A stretch of 64,000 bases of DNA from positions 1,178,001 to 1,242,000 of the forward strand of contig CBDIDG010000006.1 in NCBI GenBank assembly GCA_965277615.1. Direction: 5' to 3'. Under the pieces are notes generated by a model. It had not been told where the DNA came from. It made no database searches and saw only the letters and a program-made list of their open reading frames with translations. Position 1 is the first letter of the stretch, and each line of letters begins with the position of its first letter. Made by a program: the position numbers and the translations under genes. This document shows, piece after piece, positions 60,174 to 64,000 of this stretch. This stretch comes from Bog-532 sp965277615. Lineage in GTDB: Bacteria > Actinomycetota > Actinomycetes > Streptosporangiales > Streptosporangiaceae.

Positions 60174-61607
60174 TCAGAACTCGAAGTTCTCGTGGTGGAT
60201 CCGCCGGCGCGGGACCCCGGCGGCCCGTAGCGCGCCGATCGCGGTGCCGGTCATGCCGGCGGGCCCGCAGACGTAGACGTCGTGCCGGTGCAGGCCGGGG
60301 ACCAGGTGGTTCAGCCGTTCGGCCGAGAGCGGTTCCAGGCCGAGCTGGTCCCGGGAACCCAGGAGGTAGTGCACGGTGGCGCCGCGGTCGCGGGCGATGG
60401 CGTTCAGCTCGTCGGAGAACACGACGTCTTCGGGGCGGCTGGCCCGGTAGATCAGGGTCACCGGAGGGGGCAGCATGGCGAACATGGCCCGCAGCGGGGT
60501 GATGCCCACCCCGCCCGCCAGCAGCAGCACCCGGCGGCCGGTCCGCTCGGGGATGAACGCCCCGTACGGTCCTTCGGCCAGCACCCGGGTGCCCGGGCTG
60601 AGCCGGGCCAGGGCCCGGCTGTGGTCGCCGCGGTCCTTGACCGTGATCCGCATGACGTCCGGCCGCGGCAGCGCGGACAGCGAGTACGGATGCGAGGACC
60701 ACCACAGGCTCCGGTCCAGGAACCGCCAGCGGAAGAACTGCCCGGGCTCGGCCTGGAGCTCGTTCAGGTTCCGGCCGCCGATGTAGACCGAGACCACGTC
60801 GGCGGACTCGCGGCGCACGCCGACCACGTGGAACCGGTGGTGCAGCGCGCTCCGCACCGGGCTCATCACCCGGTACCACAGCACCAGCGCCGCGACGGCG
60901 CCGTACAGCGCCGACCAGGCGAACCGGGCCTTGAGACTGCCCGCGAACGCGGCCCCGTCGGCGAACTGGTGGCTGAACGCCAGCCCGATGGCCAGGTAGG
61001 TGTAGAAGTGCAGGTAGTACCAGGTGTCGTAGGACATCCGGCGGCGGGCGGCCCGGGCCGAGACCAGCCCGATACCGACGAACAGCAGGCCGGCCACGGT
61101 GGCCATCAGCACGTCCGGGTAGGACAGCAGCAGCGTGCCGGCCTCGCTGATCAGCCCCTCGTGCGCGCTGACCGCGTAGCCCCAGGTGATCAGCGCCGCG
61201 TGGGCGACGATCACGGTGACCACGTAGCGGCCGCCCATCGCGTGCCAGCGGGCGAGCCGGTCCGCCCCGACCCCGCGCTCCAGCGGCGGCAGCCGGGCCA
61301 TCAGCGCGACCAGCACGACCACCCCGTACCCGGCCATCAGGCCGAGGATCCGGCCCGCGCCCGTCAGGTAGTCACCCAGCCCGTGCACGGCCGGGGTGTC
61401 ACTCCACCACAGCACGAGGATAGCCAGCAGCCCCGTCCCGATGATGGCCAGCACGACCGTGGGTGAGGCCCGCAGCCGGGACGTGTTCTCCTCAGCCACA
61501 CCGCGGGACGGCCGGAGCGGGCGGGACGCAACTGGGACAGTTCGTCGTTCAACCCCGAGCACGGCACTCCTAGGCGTCGCAAAGGTCACGAATCGGCTAC
61601 CACCCAT
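60174..61607 (-). CDS. Ferric-reductase-like flavocytochrome
   Basis: A 477-residue protein. Six membrane helices (about 55-250) carry paired histidines in RWHAMGGRYVVTVIVAHA and YYLHFYTYLAIGLAFSHQF, which would bind two hemes. An FAD-binding domain (about 260-350, with the HPYSLSALP motif) and an NAD(P)-binding domain (GGVGITPLRAMFA near 365; VCGPAGMT near 450) follow. It would move electrons from NAD(P)H across the membrane to the FMN-binding partner. The ATG at 61607 is the most likely of several starts. Confidence 0.87.
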   Translation of the reverse strand: MGGSRFVTFATPRSAVLGVERRTVPVASRPLRPSRGVAEENTSRLRASPTVVLAIIGTGLLAILVLWWSDTPAVHGLGDYLTGAGRILGLMAGYGVVVLVALMARLPPLERGVGADRLARWHAMGGRYVVTVIVAHAALITWGYAVSAHEGLISEAGTLLLSYPDVLMATVAGLLFVGIGLVSARAARRRMSYDTWYYLHFYTYLAIGLAFSHQFADGAAFAGSLKARFAWSALYGAVAALVLWYRVMSPVRSALHHRFHVVGVRRESADVVSVYIGGRNLNELQAEPGQFFRWRFLDRSLWWSSHPYSLSALPRPDVMRITVKDRGDHSRALARLSPGTRVLAEGPYGAFIPERTGRRVLLLAGGVGITPLRAMFAMLPPPVTLIYRASRPEDVVFSDELNAIARDRGATVHYLLGSRDQLGLEPLSAERLNHLVPGLHRHDVYVCGPAGMTGTAIGALRAAGVPRRRIHHENFEF

Positions 61608-61852
61608 TGGTACGGCCCGTAGCAGCCCCGCGCCCACCCAGCACTCAACCCGTAACAACCCGTTAAGAAATAGAAGATCTTGATCTTGGCCTATCCAGCG
61701 GCCACGTCGGCTCTATGGGGCTGGGGATACGGGACGTCCTGGGTACTGGGGGGTGACTCGCCCGCTTCTTGCTGTTATCACTCTGAGATGGCCTCTTGCT
61801 GTTATCAGTCGCGGCGGCTTCGTCGACGCGGCCTGGAACAGCACCGCCGCGC
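61608..61852 (-). promoter_or_regulatory. Control region of the flavocytochrome operon
   Basis: Two kinds of direct repeats lie upstream of the operon. CAACCCGT occurs at 61646-61653 and 61656-61663 (10-base period), a spacing typical of two-component regulators, about 40-55 bases before the start. TCTTGCTGTTATCA occurs at 61767-61780 and 61794-61807. A palindromic AAGATCTTGATCTT lies at about 61674-61687. No regulator gene is adjacent. Confidence 0.45.
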
Positions 61853-62533
61853 CTACTCGTCGGGCCAGTTCGGGGGGAGCACGTCGGCGTCGGCTCCCAT
61901 TGCTTCGCGCAGGCGGGCGTGGAAGCTCTGGTGCAGTTCGGGTCCCCAGGCGTACTGCCTGGGGACCCGGACCGCGCTGAGCAGGATCTCGCGCAGGTCG
62001 CGAGCCCGGCCGCCGCCTTGGGCCAGCGGGAGCGCGGCCAGCGAGTACATCTGGTCCAGCGCGCCGAAGATCTCGTTGGCCAGCAACGGGAGGGTGCCGT
62101 AGAGGACGGCCGACTCGACGAAGTTCTCCCACCAGGTGGGCTCGGCGCCTTCTTCCTCGGCGGGTACCTCGTCGCCTCCGAAAGCCCGGCGCAGCCGGGT
62201 GCGGACCTCGGTGCTGACCGCGGGGTCGGGGTCTTCCAGGCCGCGCTGCCAGACCAGCGCGGCGTCGGTGTCCCGGCCGCGCAGCGGCAGCGTCCGGGCC
62301 AGCAGCTCGATGGCCAGCGGCACGATGCCGCCGTCGCCCGACTCACAACCTCGGGAGAAGGCGTCGATGGCCTGATCGAGGTAGCCCATGCCTTCGGCGA
62401 CGTAGTCGGCGGGGTCGGCTTCGGCTGGGCCTGGCCCCGGCCGGCCGGCCGCCCCGGCCAGGCTCTCCCCGGTCTCTTCCGGCCCAGGCGTCTCCACAGA
62501 TGCGCCGGGCGGCTCCGGCCCTTCGGCAGTCAT
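61853..62533 (-). CDS. Hypothetical acidic protein
   Basis: About 226 residues; I do not recognise the family. A Pro/Glu/Gly-rich N-terminus (1-45) precedes a helical part (about 45-226) with LDQAIDAFSRG, AIELLARTLPLRG and WWENFVESAVLYGTLPLLANEIFGALDQMY. The A-x-LW-QRGLED-DP pattern hints at helical repeats. No membrane helix or cysteine motif is clear. The ATG near 62533 is taken; an in-frame start at 62554 is possible. It lies between the redox operon and an ABC exporter. Confidence 0.6.
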   Translation of the reverse strand: MTAEGPEPPGASVETPGPEETGESLAGAAGRPGPGPAEADPADYVAEGMGYLDQAIDAFSRGCESGDGGIVPLAIELLARTLPLRGRDTDAALVWQRGLEDPDPAVSTEVRTRLRRAFGGDEVPAEEEGAEPTWWENFVESAVLYGTLPLLANEIFGALDQMYSLAALPLAQGGGRARDLREILLSAVRVPRQYAWGPELHQSFHARLREAMGADADVLPPNWPDE

Positions 62534-62627
62534 GCCCGGAAGACTAAAGGGCATCGGCGCGTACCGCCATACGGGGCCGGCCGTGCCACCGAGCGACCCC
62601 GCAGGGCGGTCGGGGCGCGCCGGAATT

Positions 62628-63512
62628 CTAGGAGAGCACGCGGCGGCGGAAGTTGCGCAGGCCGAGGGCGAGGAAGCCGGCGCCGAACGCGAGCATCACG
62701 GGATAGACGATGTACAGGTGCATGTGGGGGGCCTGGGTGAACGCGGCCCGCATGCCCTCGTTGACGTAGATGAGCGGATTGATGAGCACCAGCGTCTGCA
62801 GCCAGTGCCACCCGCCCACCGTGACCGGGGCCAGCTTGGTCCACGAGTAGTAGGTGCCCCCGAGGAAGGTGATCGGCAGGATGATGAAGCCGAACATCAG
62901 GCCGATGTTGCGCGGCTGGAAGCTGGTGCCGAGGACGAGCCCGAGGCCGGCCATGGCGACCGCGGCCAGCGGCACGAACGTCACGATGATCCACCAGTGC
63001 AGCGACAGGTGCGCCTCGACGCCGGGCGCGTGCACGACCGAGGCGATCGGGAGCACGATCGCGGCCGACAAGATGCCCTGGGCCGCGCCGGACAGCACCT
63101 TGGCCATGGCCACCAGCCAGATGGGGCACGGGGCCTGCACGCGGTCTTCGATCTCCCGGGTGAAGCCGAATTCCTGGGCCATGGTGAGGGCGATCGACTG
63201 CACACCCTGGAACATGACCGAGATCCCGACCACCCCGGGCACCAGGATCGTCGCGAACGCCGATTCGGCGGCGGGGCCGCTTCCGCCGCCGATGCCCTGG
63301 CCGATCTTCGGGAAGACGAACAGGAAGACGAAGCAGAGCAGGAACGGCTGGATCAGCGTGCGGAGCACGAACTCCCAGAAGTGCTTGCGCAGGACCACCA
63401 GGTCCCGCAGCATGAGCGCGCCCAGCGCGGTCCAGCTCGCCGCGGCCACCGACCGGGTCGGGCCGCCACCGATCCGCTGGACCGGCACCTGCGGCGCTAC
63501 AGAGGTCGTCAT
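62628..63512 (-). CDS. ABC-2 type exporter, permease (DrrB-like)
   Basis: A 294-residue membrane protein with six hydrophobic segments after a cytoplasmic N-terminus of about 45 residues. The order and the QEFGFTREIEDRVQAPCPIWLVAMAK segment fit daunorubicin-exporter-type permeases. Its start overlaps the stop of the ATPase gene by one base. Third ABC-2 exporter in the window. Confidence 0.9.
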   Translation of the reverse strand: MTTSVAPQVPVQRIGGGPTRSVAAASWTALGALMLRDLVVLRKHFWEFVLRTLIQPFLLCFVFLFVFPKIGQGIGGGSGPAAESAFATILVPGVVGISVMFQGVQSIALTMAQEFGFTREIEDRVQAPCPIWLVAMAKVLSGAAQGILSAAIVLPIASVVHAPGVEAHLSLHWWIIVTFVPLAAVAMAGLGLVLGTSFQPRNIGLMFGFIILPITFLGGTYYSWTKLAPVTVGGWHWLQTLVLINPLIYVNEGMRAAFTQAPHMHLYIVYPVMLAFGAGFLALGLRNFRRRVLS

Positions 63513-64000
63513 CAGTCGCGCAGCTCCCGGCCGGTGAGGTTGATGAACACGGTCTCCAGGCTCGGCTCGGCCACCGACACGTCGTTCAGGTCGAAGCCGC
63601 CCCGTTCGGCCGACAGCACGACCCGCGGGATCAGGCGGTCACCGCCCGCCACGTGCAGTTCGACGCCCCCGTCGACCAGGCGGGTACGGGTCACGCCCGC
63701 CACGTCGTCGCTGAACAGCTGGGCCAGCCGCTCGGTGTCACCGGGGCTCTTGACCGTGACCACCGTGTCGGCGCCGATGCCCTGTTTCAGCGCCTCCGGG
63801 CTGTCCAGGGCCAGGATCTGGCCGTGGTCCATGATGGCGACCCGCTCGCAGAGCTGGTCGGCCTCTTCCATGTAGTGGGTCGTCAGCAGGATGGTCTGTC
63901 CCTGGCCATGCAGTTCACGCAGCAGATCCCACAGGGCCAGGCGGCTCTGCGGGTCGAGCCCGGCCGTCGGCTCGTCGAGGAACAGCACGGACGGGCGGTG
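63512..64000 (-). CDS. ABC-2 type exporter, ATP-binding protein (C-terminal part, runs off right edge)
   Basis: 163 codons of an ATPase cut by the window edge. The visible part begins HRPSVLFLDEPTAGLDP, the Walker B segment, followed by the switch histidine in TTHYMEEADQ and a C-terminal extra domain ending ETVFINLTGRELRD. Walker A and the signature lie beyond the edge. It is the partner of the adjacent permease. Confidence 0.92.
   Translation of the reverse strand, partial: HRPSVLFLDEPTAGLDPQSRLALWDLLRELHGQGQTILLTTHYMEEADQLCERVAIMDHGQILALDSPEALKQGIGADTVVTVKSPGDTERLAQLFSDDVAGVTRTRLVDGGVELHVAGGDRLIPRVVLSAERGGFDLNDVSVAEPSLETVFINLTGRELRD

Noticed and set aside
59629..60879. N-terminal extension of the ApbE frame
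   Set aside because: It overlaps the FMN-binding and ferric-reductase genes out of frame; ApbE likeness begins at the ATG at 59628.

Overview
The window is high-GC chromosomal DNA of an actinobacterium. The evidence is RbpA, a WhiB-family protein, WhiA, OpcA next to glucose-6-phosphate dehydrogenase, many GTG starts, four-base ATGA/GTGA gene overlaps, and TANNNT -10 boxes placed 6-7 bases before several start codons, as in leaderless actinobacterial promoters. The order suf cluster / heme A synthase / tkt-tal-zwf-opcA-pgl / secG-tpiA-pgk-gap / whiA-yvcK-rapZ-uvrC resembles the order known from Streptomyces, so this is a core-chromosome region. I recognise no rRNA, tRNA, complete insertion sequence, prophage or CRISPR array.

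Layout. 1-4775 (minus): Fe-S assembly operon sufR-sufB-sufD-Rieske-sufC-sufS, with sufS cut by the left edge. 4947-15157: a membrane-attached metallophosphoesterase, an ABC-2 exporter pair, an EamA exporter, heme A synthase, a PrsW-type protease, a MATE exporter, and a LysR regulator divergent from a second EamA exporter. 15364-22294: pentose phosphate operon tkt-tal-zwf-opcA-pgl. 22383-47038: a block of about 25 kb with membrane and regulatory genes (glycosyltransferase-like protein, DUF1707, RCK protein, acetate transporter, MscS, MMPL, hydrolase), whiB, a sulfite-assimilation operon with its own leader peptide and attenuator, glgX, a RibD-type reductase, an ABC exporter with a two-component system, glutamate decarboxylase and aquaporin; rbpA stands at its right end. 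47433-50812: secG-tpiA-pgk-gap. 51603-56542: whiA-yvcK-rapZ-uvrC. 56583-64000: an SDR and TetR pair with two operators, a metallo-beta-lactamase-fold protein, a ferric-reductase/FMN-binding/ApbE redox operon, a hypothetical protein and a second ABC exporter cut by the right edge.

The most unusual sequence lies outside proteins. A 105-107 bp element occurs twice (31041-31147 and 32067-32171), flanking an alpha/beta hydrolase gene; its ends pair, with two compensatory base-pair changes between copies, around an invariant 41-base core. The 790-base gap between gap and whiA holds three hairpins (51200-51502) whose stems differ in sequence while their loops are alike, plus a perfect palindrome (51013-51032) containing the core of the DasR operator. 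The sulfite reductase operon is preceded by a short Cys-containing leader peptide gene and an intrinsic terminator, which suggests attenuation by cysteine supply.
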